Shown here one piece after another: positions 1 through 11,722 of a DNA stretch of 64,000 nucleotides. The notes below the pieces were generated by a model. It ran no database searches. It was not told the origin of the DNA and saw only the letters and a program-made list of their open reading frames with translations. The DNA is from Geosiphon pyriformis (lineage: Eukaryota > Glomeromycota > Glomeromycetes > Archaeosporales > Geosiphonaceae), in the NCBI GenBank assembly GCA_016748015.1, contig JAAOMT010000597.1, positions 783,181-847,180 on the forward strand, read 5' to 3'. Position 1 is the stretch's first letter; every line of letters begins with the position of its first letter. Both the position numbers and the translations under genes were made by a program.

Positions 1-3000
1 CTTGGATTTTTTAAACATGTTGATAAAGAACATGGTCACAAAAAACATTTGCATCTTACAATTCTCGTAGAGGGGCATGACAAAAAAACATCCGAGACTC
101 AATTCAAAATATTTATGTGGGATTTATGTGAATGGAAAGAAACAAGGGAGTTTGGATATGAACTTGACATGAGACTGTTTAAAAAAGGACAACAATTACC
201 TATTATGGATTCTGTTAGCACTACTGTTATACTCGATGAAACCAGGCGACTATCATTTATAATTCAATCGGAGGAGACCAAAAAGACTTATCCAAATTTT
301 ATCCCAATTGCCGATTTCTTTAAGCAGTTATCAGCACCCGAAGGCAGTCGAAAAATCTCCAAATCTAGTAAACGCTCTGAGGCGGGGCATGATATAAAAA
401 TGTCGTATAGCCAAAGAGCCCAGACTATACCGACAGATAATAATCCAAAACAGAAATCACAATTTGTCAAAAGAATGAGTGAAGGTCAATTAACTGAAAA
501 TGAGCCTAGTTCTAAAAAGGCTGTTGAGTTCATAAAACAGGCTTTAGGTGTCAGAGGCTCTGACTCCAATAGAAGGAATACTGAAAACCTAAAGGGTTTC
601 AGATTAGACACATCGCTATTTTTGAAGCAAGACCCTTTCGATCAACATCAAGGATATCTAAGAAAGTTTGAGCCTTGGAGCCAAATTCCTTTCCATGATA
701 CGGACCTCCAAAGGTTAACTCTTCTCGTTTTGCCTACTGGAGAAATTTTAAGACTATTCATTGGACATTTCACTATTCAGATCTGGCTTGTTAAAGACCC
801 TCGGGAAATATTTGGTCAATTAAACTTTATTTGGTCCCTTCAAGAAGATCTTTGGAAACATGAGAAAGAAATTATCGAATCTGCCGAATTAACTAATACG
901 GATCCTGAGCAATATGAATTTAAGATATGCTTAAGAAAAAACCAAGATCCTATCACCGTTCATTTTCAGATTGAACCGAATGAAACAACAGCCATCAATG
1001 CTATTAAAACTTTAAAATATCTGGAATCGAAGAGAGACGGATTGCCAAAAGATTCGGCGGATGATTTTTCATTTATAATCAAAAAAACAACTTTGATATT
1101 TGGGTCATTTTTAAAAGGCCAGCCTGAGATTTGGCGACTATTAGACTTAAACTATGGGATAACCCAACAACTGATCAAGATGAAGTGCTACGAAGTGGTC
1201 GAGAAAATCTTGAACGCAGTAGATAAAGATCAAAAAAACGCTTGTCTCCATATACCTCGTTCTACAAATTTTCTCCCTTCTGCCCTTGAAGAAGCGATGA
1301 ATTCAGGAAATATCAGCCTTTTAAGAAACCTTCTCAACTATTATTCAACCAATGGAAATCATAATCTCGGATGGATGACCACAATTTCTGAAGCTCTTCC
1401 AGAATTATTTAGAACTTACCCTGGCAAGTTCCAATGTTGTTGCTCGAGTTTTGAAATTACAACTTAAATCTTTCTAATCATTATTATCTCATTTAATCTT
1501 AGATTTGACCGTCGATTTATTTTCAAAACCAGTTTTTAATTATCGAAAAATTCATATTGATAAAGCACATTTCAGCAATATAAATCTCGATATATCTAAA
1601 GGTTCAGATCTCCATCCATTTACATATAGGGGTAATTTTTTACGAGAGTCGAATAAAGAGTCCTCTTTTCAGAATACAACTAAATATTCAGCATACGAGT
1701 TTTTCGTCGTACCACTTCCAAACATTATCGTTCGCCCGGAATCATCGAGTGCCTGTTTAAAATTTTACAAATTCTTGAGGATCAAAGAGCTACGTCCACG
1801 GGACTCCAGCCTATTTTATGGAATAGTCGTGAATGATCATAAAGACGAAATTTTTGAGAACCCAGTAATGGAAGCAATAATTGGGCATGAATGGCGTTCG
1901 ACAACAGCACTGCTATCTCATGTCAGAACATTATTTTATTGGATTTATCTTCTTTTTTTTTTGATTTGGTCAAAGGTATATTTGGATGTACGAGTTTATG
2001 GTGCAGACTATGAAAATTTTACACGCAAAGCTTCAATTTTTTTTTTGGTGGTTGCTTCTGTATTGCTTTTCTTTGAACTCTTGCGAATTTACCGACGTAA
2101 ACTAGCATATTTCAGAAACTTATATAATGTGCTCGATATAGGAGCTTGTGTTTTACCTATTGCAATGATGATATATGTTAATACAGGGAATGAGTCTGCT
2201 TGCTATAAAAATCAAATTGAGTGTAAAAATAGTGTCATATTTATGGCCTTTATAGTTTTTATCCTATCATTTCAAATGGTAAGAATATATTGAGTTGTGC
2301 TGATTATAAAGATTTCCCTTTTGGCTAATTTTTTTCTTTAAATTTTAGTTTTTGAGGCTAAGGTTTCTTCCAAGTAAGTCCTTAGAGATTTTAATGTAGT
2401 ATTTTACCTGAAATAAAATCTCCCTCATTGATAAATCTCTCTATAATCTATTTAAAGAAATTGGAGGCTACATTTACGCTCTCATTTATATAATTCGAAA
2501 GGCTTTTTGGTTCTTAGTTTCGGTTGTTATTATCGCAGTATGTTTTGCCTATACAATGTAAGAGGGGTTTTCATTTAAATTTAAAATATCTTTATTTTTA
2601 ATAGTAAATTTTTTTGGGTATTTCTCTTAGGTTTTTACTGCTTCATTGCGTGCCAGCATTTGGGGTAAATCCCAGCTCGACTAGATATACCAATAACCAA
2701 AATGGAAACAGTACCAATTCAACGATTGATCTGACTGAAGTTATTGATCCCTACGATTATATCGATAACTATTACAGCAACTTTTACAAATCACTTGAAG
2801 CTGTTTATTTTTGGGTAAATGGACGATGGGATCAAATTGATCGATGGAATTTTTGGCCAATTGACGTCATTTCCATAGTGGGATCAATTATACTAGTTAC
2901 TATTATGCAAAATATGTTGATTGCTTTGATGTCATAAGTATATTTTCAAAGTTAGGATGGAAAGCAAAAATGATTATATCCTAAGATAATTATTTCTTTT

Positions 3001-3311
3001 TAAGTAACGCCTACGACTCAGCGAGGGAACGTAGCAGACGTGGGCTATTACAAACGCGTACTCGTATGATTCTCGAAGCCGACGAAATGAAAACAGCTTT
3101 GGTTTTTATCATTCACGTCATCCCCGGTCTCTCGAGCTTGCTAGTGTTTTTTCCTTGCCTTAAATCTTTTTTTAAACAAATTCATCATTATCCGTCATTT
3201 ATATATTACGCAACTGATAGAATAGAGGTTGTCACTATTGATACTAGGGTCACCGAAATGGAGAATAAGCTGGATAAAATCTTAAAGGCGATAGATGGTC
3301 CTCACCAGTGA
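1..3311 (+). CDS. TRP-like ion channel, 5' end outside the window
   Basis: Six-transmembrane cation-channel protein of the polymodal TRP-like type seen in Glomeromycotina. The frame is open from base 1, so the N terminus lies outside. Proposed exons: <1-1423, 1503-2278, 2349-2373, 2458-2557, 2631-2930, 3005-3311, giving 976 codons plus stop in the window. The first exon encodes a long soluble region with a helical, ankyrin-like stretch near its end (LEEAMNSGNISLLRNLL). Hydrophobic segments follow: YWIYLLFFLIW, SIFFLVVASVLLFFELL, LDIGACVLPIAMMIY, VIFMAFIVFILSFQM, a segment around WFLVSVVIIAVCFAYT, and IVGSIILVTIMQNMLIAL, which matches the S6 region before the TRP-box-like basic helix (ARERSRRGLLQTR). 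The tail ends in a short coiled coil (MENKLDKILKAI). Two junctions are odd: intron 1 looks GC-AG and intron 5 has a weak donor (see findings). Ion selectivity is unknown. Confidence 0.8.
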
Positions 3312-6163
3312 CAGCAAAAGATCAATTATATTAAGTTTTGACAGATTTATAGCTGATTCACTAAAATTCACGATTCATCTATATAGTTTTGTTATCCAAT
3401 TAGAGAAATATTTTAATTTTAATTTTTTGAAATATGTTTTGCAATAGATAATTCTGTTTAGCTGATATAAACTAGAAATTTAAAAATTTATATCTCGAAA
3501 TGGTCCTTTTATATGCGTTCTCAATTAATTCATAGCAACATTGTTCTCGTTAGATTGTCAAATTTTATAAAAAATTTGGTTAGATTGCTCATTTTTTAGA
3601 AGTTAAAGCAACTTTAATACTTAACCATGTATAAAATTACCAAAAATATTCATATTTAAAATACTCACAAAAAATTGAACAGCTTTAATCCATCTAAGAC
3701 TTACATTATTAAGATTAGATTCGAGTAAATTGTTTAATTTTTGAATTTGGGAATGAAATTTATTAAATTTACTGCCAAATTTCAAATAGTACAAGATAGT
3801 TAGTTTAATAAACATAAAATATATTCTTTGGTTTAAATATTGTAAAATCATAATAAATTAGATTTCGATTGGAAAACGCAAACATAAAATCACTTTCCTT
3901 CCAAAGTTTCGTCAGATAAAATTTGGAATTTAAGAAAATTGAAAACTATGATTTCTGAGCCTGCTTAAGACAAATGACCAAATGATTGTTTTGTGAAGAC
4001 AAACAAATGAAAGAATTAAATTATTCTTTAGAAAGTTGATGCCGTTAATTCACATCAATAAAAGTTTCGTAAATTTATATGATATTTTTTTTTTAAAATA
4101 AGGGATGGATATCCAAAAAAGGCACATAGAAAACATCATTCATAAAATTTTTTCAAACAGCAAGGATATTTTAAAACCTTATATAATTTTTTTAATTTGT
4201 CTTTTCACAAGAAAACTATTCAAAATGGTATTTAGTCATTTATTTTTTACTATTTGATTAGTATTCATAAAAAATAAAATTCTTGAATATATTATGTATG
4301 TTGAAAGTATCAAAATTTAACAATGGGTCAATTAATCTTTACTTTTTAAATTTCTGATAAATTAAAAAATTGACTTGAATAAATGGAAAAATTGCTGTTG
4401 TTAGATGTAATTTAAAAACGTTCTTAATAGCTTGGATGATGTATTAATAAAATTCTGGAGTTGCCCTTTAAAATTCCTTTAAATATTTTATTGTTATTAT
4501 TAGAAAAATAAAGTTATAACTTTTTGTTTTATAATTACTATAAGAAATTCAAAGTTTTTTTTTTGCTTATTTTTGTATAATGCTATATTCTACATACTTG
4601 AAAAAAAAAACTTTTTTTTTTTCATCAATATTATTCTTTATTCACTTTTTTCACATAATAAAATTCATTTACAACCATATATAATGTTGAAAAAATTGAG
4701 AATATTGTAAATGTGACAAAAAACAATGCAATTATTGGTTTAAATATTGTATTAAACAGGGAAATTGTGAGGAAACAATAAAAAAAAATTCTTAGTTTTC
4801 AAAGTAAAAAACAATAATAACAGCAATAACAATAATAGCAGCAGCAATAACAACAACAACGATTCTGTTAATTCATTTTAATTGTTATACTGATGTTTTA
4901 TGTGCATTAAACCAAAGATTCAACTTGAATTAACGATAGTCATCATATACATGTAGTAGTTAAATGAATAAAATCATTACTCATTATCGATATCTGGTAA
5001 GTTTCGCATAATTCTTGTGATACCTTAATTTAAATTATGGAACATTAAATCAAATTCGTTCTTAGATTTACGATCGAAATGAAATTTAGAATCTAAAACA
5101 TTGAATAAAAGGGGAGAAGCATTTCAAAATGTCGAAAATGGTAAAATTTTATTCATTTTAATGGAGTCTTTAATTATTATCACTCCCCGATTAAAATGAA
5201 ATTACAATATTCACAACAATGAGCTCACCAACATTAAAAATCAAAATTCTCGACCTAAATATTCAAAGTTTTTAGCTGAAAGAATCGCAATATTAAATTG
5301 AGATAAAAAAATTCATATTTTCTCGCTTCAAGTTTGAGATTTTCCACAAAGTTACCTACAAATACCAAATAAAGCAAACATAGCCAATCTTGTCAAAATT
5401 AAGGAATTATATATTAAAGATTAAATAAATATTCAAGTTTCTTCCAAATTCAATAATATTTGCCTTTCAATTATATCCACCGTTTCGGCCGGTTCATAAC
5501 GATCAAATATTGTTTTTGATTTTTAAATTTATTCTATAATATAATTTTGAATCATGTCTTGTTTGAAAAACTTCAAGGCACAAATATGCGAAAGGATAAA
5601 GAAAGCTGTCAAGATGATTTACAATTTTAGGATATTATGATATCAAAAGTTACCATTTGATCAAAAAAATCTTTTACCAACCAAAATTTTTATCGAGCAA
5701 CATTTTCGGTCAAAAAATGGTAATGAATAAACTCTAAAGCAGAATGTATTTTATTGTTCTTATCTAACTCAATAAATCAATATTGAAGTTTTTTAATGGG
5801 TCTCCAGATTTCAATAAAATTTTAAAGTTAGAAACTAAACATTAAAATCATAAACTCATTTATTCTATATTTAATAGTTGAGAAATCATCAAGATAAACA
5901 AAAATGGGTTTATTAATAAGTTTAGAAACATTTTTAGAATCATTGTATTATCGAAATATACTTTATTTCACAATGATAAAACATTTGATGAAATATAGTA
6001 TGATTTTTCTAATAGATTTAACAAAAACTAGTGATTATTAGCTAATTATCATATTATGATTATCAAAATAATCAAGAGTATTGTCATTATTATTATTATT
6101 ATTATCATTATTATTATATTAAATCAAAGAATGAGTTATTGGTTAACAGCTAATAGGGACTAA
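3312..6163. other. AT-rich intergenic region between convergent genes
   Basis: The channel gene and the surface-protein gene converge on this 2.85 kb. No coding-like frame was found: the ORFs present are short and without family resemblance. It holds homopolymer A/T runs, a CAA/ATA-rich stretch at about 4810-4862, and ATT/TTA microsatellite DNA at about 6083-6120 just 3' of the next gene. Both 3' untranslated regions must lie here. Confidence 0.6.
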
Positions 6164-6994
6164 TTAAACCATTACTACGGAGGCAATGAAAATCATCGAA
6201 AGAGCAGTCATTAAACCATTTGAATGCCCACTCTTTCCCAACAAAAAATTACGAGATGCATCTGATGTTGAATTTCCATTTGAGCCACTTTGTGGAACAA
6301 CTTCCACTACAACTTGTGTACCTTTTGGACCTTCAGGATCTTCACTATTAGTTTCAGTCACGGGATCATTTGATTTTGATGATGCTGAAGTAGGTGTGGT
6401 GTCTGGAAGTTTGGTTACGTTAGTACTTGTATTTGACATTTGTGAGTTGAGAGTGGAGTTTAGAGTAGAGGTTGTATTTAGAGTATTATTCAATGCGGTA
6501 TGGACATCTCCGGTGATTGATTCACTGAGCGCAGTGGCATTGAAGGGAGAATTGTTTCCGTTTGATGATAAAGCTGTTGAGTTAATAGGTAGATTATTGG
6601 GAGTTGATACACTACCCACGAGGTTTGGTGTTTGAAAACCAACATTTGGACCAATATTGTTGCTACCAGAGCGATTCGAGTCATTCGAGTTATTCGAGTT
6701 ATTTGAGTTATTCGAGTTATTTGAGGTATTCGAGGTAGTCTGTAGAGAATTAGTAGGTACGACTGACGTTGTTTAAGAGAAAAAATTCATTATTAACTTC
6801 AATTAATTGATTTAGTGATAAAAAAAAATGAAAATTTTAATTGGAGAAATACCAGTTTGAACAGTTCCGTCACCTTTATTTTCTGATGGTGGACCCCGAA
6901 TTCTAAGTCTTGATGGTGAAGCTTCGACCAAATTACTAAATGTGAATAGCAATGCGACAGCAGCAAGAATTGTGAGACGTTTATAGCTGGCCAT
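6164..6994 (-). CDS. Asn/Ser/Thr-rich secreted, probably GPI-anchored surface protein
   Basis: Two exons on the minus strand, 6994-6853 and 6762-6164, with a 90-nt GT-AG intron, encode about 246 residues. The N terminus is a clear signal peptide (basic MASYKRL, then LTILAAVALLFTF, cleavage near LVEA-SP). The middle is low complexity: NNS repeats, then Ser/Thr/Asn-rich sequence with many NxS/T sites such as LNSTLN and NSTSD, expected to be heavily glycosylated. The C terminus is a hydrophobic tail (GLMTALSMIFIASVVMV) after a small-residue/hydrophilic spacer, the usual layout of a GPI-attachment signal. I infer a cell-wall or plasma-membrane surface protein; no enzymatic domain is visible. A long CT-rich tract lies about 130 bases upstream of the start. 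The family is not recognised by name. Confidence 0.75.
6670..6738 (-). repeat. 9-bp coding minisatellite (Asn-Asn-Ser repeats)
   Basis: Tandem copies of a 9-base unit like ATTCGAGTT (plus strand) with single-base variants lie at the start of exon 2 of the surface-protein gene. Read on the minus strand they encode repeated NNS units. Length variation here would change the number of potential N-glycosylation sites without breaking the frame. Confidence 0.75.
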
Positions 6995-8078
6995 ATTTTT
7001 TGGTAAAGTGAGAAGTTTGGTGATGGTTATTATCAGGTGAGGTGAGATGTGGTCAACGTTTTTTGAATAGTAATGAAGGTTATTAAATTTGCCTTTCTAT
7101 TAAACGAATGTAAATAGTGAAGTACAGCCTCCAATAGAGAGAGAGGGAGAGAGAGATAAAGAGAGAATAAAGGTAAGATAGAAGGAAAAGATGAATAATA
7201 AAAATTAACATCATTTTCAGCCCTTCTTTTTTTAATTTATACTTTTTTTTTGTGACTGTACCACTTGAAATATGATAGGTAAACATGCTCATCAATTTGA
7301 CAGAATAGCTGGTATAGGCTGATTGATATGCAATTAATATAAAATTAATTTATAATTAATGATAGGTAATTTATCATCGTGTTTATCCAAATATTATTTG
7401 AAAGTTTCGTATTGGGTGTTCTGGTGTGGTGCATGCACTTAAATAAGTTTCACTGATTGCATGAATTTTTCATTTTGTTTATATTGAATCTAATGAAAAC
7501 AGAAACTTCATTCTTTTTATGAAAAATATCTTTGTACATTTATATAAAATTGGGACTTATATTAATTCCAGAACCTACTATCACATAAAAGGAATAAACT
7601 TATTTTTCTTGTATGATAAAGCATTCAATAAATTTATGTATACAATACATTTTCATTTTTAGTTATTTTCATATAAATTACAGCGTTTATCGAATATCAT
7701 ACCAATTTCTATAAAGTGTTATCTTAATTGTAGAAAATATTTCAAGAAAATTACCTTGATAGAGATTGAGTGACTTGATTCGAGATTTTTCATTGTCAAA
7801 ATTATCTTTAATTTACAATTTATGAATTTCATAATAAAGATCTCTTTAAAATAAATCAAATAATCACTGATCATAATCATTCACCTTTAATTGTGATTCA
7901 TGAAGATATTCTAAGTTTTTATTCATTGGTTTTTAATCTCCAAATTTCAATATCCAATGAAGAGAATTAGGAATTGGGAAAGGAAAATAAGTGATATGGA
8001 AGGATTGGATATTTAGAAATGATTATAAAAAATGAAGTATGATAATTTCAAAATAGTCCATTCAAGGATTGGTTAAAT
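6995..8078. other. Intergenic, upstream of the surface-protein gene
   Basis: About 1.1 kb of AT-rich sequence containing the GA/CT tract described separately. The ORF at 7083-7295 on the minus strand is built from that tract and an oligo-A run and is not supported. Nothing else coding-like is visible. Confidence 0.5.
7129..7168 (-). promoter_or_regulatory. CT-rich (minus strand) tract upstream of the surface-protein gene
   Basis: On the plus strand this is an AGAGAGAGGGAGAGAGAGAT-type tract, so the sense strand of the gene at 6164-6994 carries a pyrimidine (TCTC) tract about 135-175 bases before its ATG. Such CT tracts are common in fungal core promoters near transcription start sites. Promoter function is inferred; it could be a simple repeat only. 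Confidence 0.4.
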
Positions 8079-8366
8079 ATGATAAGGCTTTTTCTTCATT
8101 TACGCGAGTACATTTTTGTTACAAATTCGAAATTATTTCGTTTCAGAGTAAACTCAATTGAGAGATTAAGCGATAAGTTTTTTAGAAGAATTCATCTCAA
8201 TAAAGAATTGGACAATCGAATTTCGCGCGATTGGAGTTTGGTCTTGAGTCCTTCACTTGAATTTAAAAGAAAATTGTCTATTGAGTTAAGAAATGTGAAT
8301 GAGTTCAAAAAAATTCGATTCTATTGTCTCAACGAATATCTCATAATCAAAAGTGTGCGTAAATAG
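8079..8366 (+). CDS. Doubtful small ORF, 95 residues
   Basis: ATG-initiated ORF with a basic, mixed hydrophobic composition (MIRLFLHLREYIF... ending IIKSVRK). It is longer than expected by chance in such AT-rich DNA and its codons are less A/T-extreme than the surroundings, but I recognise no family and see no clear signal peptide or splice sites tying it to other exons. It sits directly upstream of a decayed repeat, so it may be a remnant rather than a gene. Confidence 0.22.
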   Translation: MIRLFLHLREYIFVTNSKLFRFRVNSIERLSDKFFRRIHLNKELDNRISRDWSLVLSPSLEFKRKLSIELRNVNEFKKIRFYCLNEYLIIKSVRK

Positions 8367-8399
8367 GTAAAAGTAATCAATTTTTATTTATCAATGAGA

Positions 8400-8640
8400 A
8401 TACGAGTGGATTATAACGCGTCAATTGTAGTACCAAACATTACTATTTCGTGCATGATCCCCAGAGGAGGTCCCGAGCACCATTTTCATCTCTTTTCATT
8501 ATAGTTCCGTAATTCCAGCAGTTGTAGACTTCGAATCCTCCGATACTTTTTATGCTACTACACCGGATACAAGACTTGAATTTATAGGTTTCAATTTAAA
8601 TAACAACACAAGCCCCTAACTTCTCGTCCTTGGTATTCTA
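8400..8640 (+). pseudogene. Possible decayed coding remnant, unidentified
   Basis: Two coding-like stretches in different plus-strand frames follow each other here: one reading VPNITISCMIPRGGPEHHF at about 8425-8490 and one reading VVDFESSDTFYATTPDTRLE at about 8520-8585, which then stops at an in-frame TAA. Base composition is more balanced than in the neighbouring DNA. This pattern suggests a degraded exon, but no family is recognised and chance is possible. Confidence 0.25.
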
Positions 8641-8649
8641 ACATTGGCA

Positions 8650-9240
8650 GAGACAGTAATGTGCTCAGTAAAGCATTTTGGACAGTCTTTCGCGTAATTT
8701 TTCTTGCCTTAAAATTTTTCTGTTTGAAACTTCAAATGAGGATAAAAATTGCGTCAAACTCGCGAGTGAAGAACAAGATCATCTTCCTGTGGATCTTTCT
8801 CTACAGATGTAAAATCCTTCATAATAGTGCGAGACTGATTTGTCAAGTTTTGAAGTAGAGACACCCAGTTTGAGAATATGTAAGTTCTCGTCAGATGTGA
8901 GCTTGTGTGGATAGGGCTACTTATTGTTTCTGTGCTTAGTTTCGAAGTGTAAAGACCATAGCAGATTTATTCATTTTATAAAAACATAGTTATATTGTAT
9001 CCATATGCATAGCTATGCATTGACAAAGTGTCAAGAAAAAATATTTTTGGCGCAAATCGTAATAGTTTGATGCGATGACTTATGTGACTAGAAAGAAATA
9101 CCTCTTTTTGCTTGATGCTGGAGACACGGCCGTAGAGGTGATCTTTCTTGGTAGTGGTGGTCGTGGCGGCACTGCTTATAATTGCATTTAGGAATTTAGT
9201 TTGGGAAAAAGGTAAGAGTACATGGAAAAAGTGAGATAGC
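8650..9240. repeat. Decayed dispersed repeat, copy A
   Basis: Shares blocks in the same order and similar spacing with 53320-53820: a block around GCGTCAAACTCGCGAGTGAA (8750-8769), a CTGTGGAT block about 40-80 bases later, a TATGAAGGATT-like block (minus strand), and an ATCTTTCTTGGTAGTGGTGG block (9140-9159) followed by AGGAATTTAGTT. On the minus strand both copies encode the string FTREFDAI, so the ancestor may have been protein-coding on the minus strand. Both copies are now broken by stops and frame changes. The family is not identified; an old transposon or duplicated gene fragment is equally possible. Confidence 0.6.
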
Positions 9241-9419
9241 AAAAAAGAATCTGAGGATATTTATTATCACTATTTTGAACCTGATATTCATTATCAAGTA
9301 GTTTGATTAGTAAAGCAAATGGCTAATATTTTTATTGATGTATGAAAAATGGGAAGGGGAAACTGATTTTGACGCATCGAGAACCTAACATTAGAAACGT
9401 CATAAAATCTACTCTAATA

Positions 9420-9990
9420 CAGCCCGGCTGAAAGTAATGGCAGCAGAATTTGTCGCGTTACCAATCTCATTGCAGAAAAGGGCGACGCGTAAACATTATT
9501 TTTGGTTACCCCTGATGTCACACAACCTCTTATTTATTCCTGCCGTCACCCATTTTATCTTTTCATCTATTATGTCACATACCGAATTTACCCTAAACCC
9601 ATAAAATCAAACGGTGAAGTCACCAAGTACTTTTGACACAACGGTCACTACAATACAACCGAAATTGCCCAAGATAGCTGGTCTTCCACTTTATTCCTGT
9701 CAATGTTACATCTCTCTACTTTGCGAAATTGGTTAAATTTCGAATATTCATCTTCCTGGCCACTCACAAGCAGACGTCACCAGTTTGACAAAATTGTGAA
9801 TGAAAATCATTTCGTTATGACAGCCGAAATCAAAGCGCATTCAGGGTTCGAATATAACAAAAAAAGTAAAAGGAATGGTAGGAAAAAAACTGTGTCTCAA
9901 GAGGTTTTTACTGGATTAATAAAGATTAATGAGCAAACCTTCCAAAGGTGGTATTTATTAATCTTCGTAACTTGTTTGCTTGTATAAATG
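9420..9990. other. More GC-balanced intergenic block with a doubtful 94-residue ORF
   Basis: This stretch is visibly less AT-rich than its surroundings and carries six GTCAC pentamers between 9517 and 9780. An ATG-initiated ORF at 9703-9987 (94 residues, basic, ending in the hydrophobic WYLLIFVTCLLV) lies inside it. I recognise no family. The ORF could be a small gene with the preceding 250 bases as promoter, or a relic of a repeat; I give it only weak support. Confidence 0.25.
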
Positions 9991-11361
9991 CAGAAGGAGG
10001 CCATAATAAGTATTAGTTGTTATATATATTATGGCGTTGGTATTAAGATATCTCGAATAAAAAATTCCTCAAAAAAAATAACTTAATACTTTTTGTGGAA
10101 GAAAAACAATTTTTTATGTAACAATATCGGTTATCTGAAATTTTTACTCAAATTTGATATTATCTATGTTTGTTATAATATAGAAGGGGGTTTGCTTGAA
10201 TCAACTAGCTTGAAGTGACCGAGCTAAAAAAACCGAGGTAAATTTTTTTTTCATGCTTAACAAAAATAGTTTTATTTTCTTCCTTCCTGTTGTAAAAACT
10301 TTCTTAAAAAATAGCTCCTATATTCAAGTAAATATGACTGATCAAGTTTATTTTTTTTCTTTTAAAATAAAGCTTATAATTTGGGGATATTTTATTTTTA
10401 AATAATATATTAATATATATCATATCATATCATATCATATATCATTTCAAAATCATATCACATACTCGATTTAGCAGCACACAGATTTGCCTTAAATCAA
10501 GGGGGAGGTCACCTTTTATCGACAAATTCCAAAAGCTTAAGGAGTAATAATGTTCAAAACTTAATTTTTGTATAGATATCTCAAAATTGGCATGGTATTA
10601 ATTCTTTTTTAAAAAAAAAGACAAAGGTTGGTAGTAACCTTAAACAAAAAATGGCAACATAAGATTTCCCTTTAAAATAGGTTCAGTGTAAAATTGAAAG
10701 AGTAGATATAAATTAATAATAAAAAAGTTTTTCCTTGAGGTTAGACAGGTTAAAAATAAAGACCTTTTTATTTTCGATTGAATAATTTTAATCAAGTTTT
10801 ATACTTTCTTAATGAAGATTCAATATAATTATTTTTAGCTTATAATATAAATGGTCCCTTTTTAATTTATTAATATTTTTAATTTAAAATAAAAAATAGT
10901 ATCAAGAACAAAGAAAAATGAACAAACTCAAAACTTCATATTCATCGAATATTTGTTGTATTGAATAAACAAGTATTTTGCAACATAAGTTTAATGTTTA
11001 TGTTTTAAAAAGATATTCAGAATTTATTTCGTTAAAATATAATAAAACTTTAGTTAGTCAGTTTTTACTTTTTAGAATTTAGGTTAACTAAATCGTACTA
11101 AATTGTCTTTTTTATATGTTAAACCAAAGTCTGGTAGTCCAATTTCCCAAATAATATTATAAAAGAAGGTAAATACATTTTTATTTGAAACATATATTTT
11201 ATACTTTTACATATTTCTTTTGTCAAGAATACTTTTCAATAAATCACAAAAACCTTTATAATTATACCTGAGATAATCTTGATTTGCTGATCCCGGAAGA
11301 TCATTTAGGGGACGGAATAATGCGAACACTATTTCGTAGTTCATAGCATTTTATTTTATTC

Positions 11362-11400
<39 letters not shown>

Positions 11401-11722
11401 CAAAGTTTAAATCAGAAAACTAAAGGTTATGGTGCTTGTAAGATCAACTTCCAAGTGTGTTGTATTTGCTTACATTTTCTACCAACAAGTATTCATTACC
11501 TATCTATCAAATCGAAAATATAGAATGTTACTCTCGCTATCAAAATATATTATAGAATCAGTTAAATAATATATACAATTAAATAAATTGAAAGCTAAAG
11601 AAACTTGTTTCAATACACTAATTCAATGAAAAAAATTAATATTTTATATAAAACAATTAAAATTATCTTGCAAAATTTACAAAACTAATTATCTTAATAT
11701 CTTTTATTTTATTATCTAGTAA
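9991..11722. other. AT-rich intergenic region
   Basis: No coding-like frame. Contains CATAT repeats at about 10420-10445 and an ATT microsatellite at about 11362-11400. It ends about 20 bases before the stop codon of the His-rich gene on the minus strand, so that gene's 3' untranslated region lies at its right end. Confidence 0.5.

Noticed and set aside
6186-6635. 149-residue plus-strand ORF
   Set aside because: Antisense shadow of the Ser/Asn-rich surface-protein gene; the minus strand has a signal peptide, a good intron and a GPI-type tail.
7083-7295. 70-residue minus-strand ORF
   Set aside because: Its sequence is mostly the translation of a CT-repeat (SLSLSL) and an oligo-Lys run.
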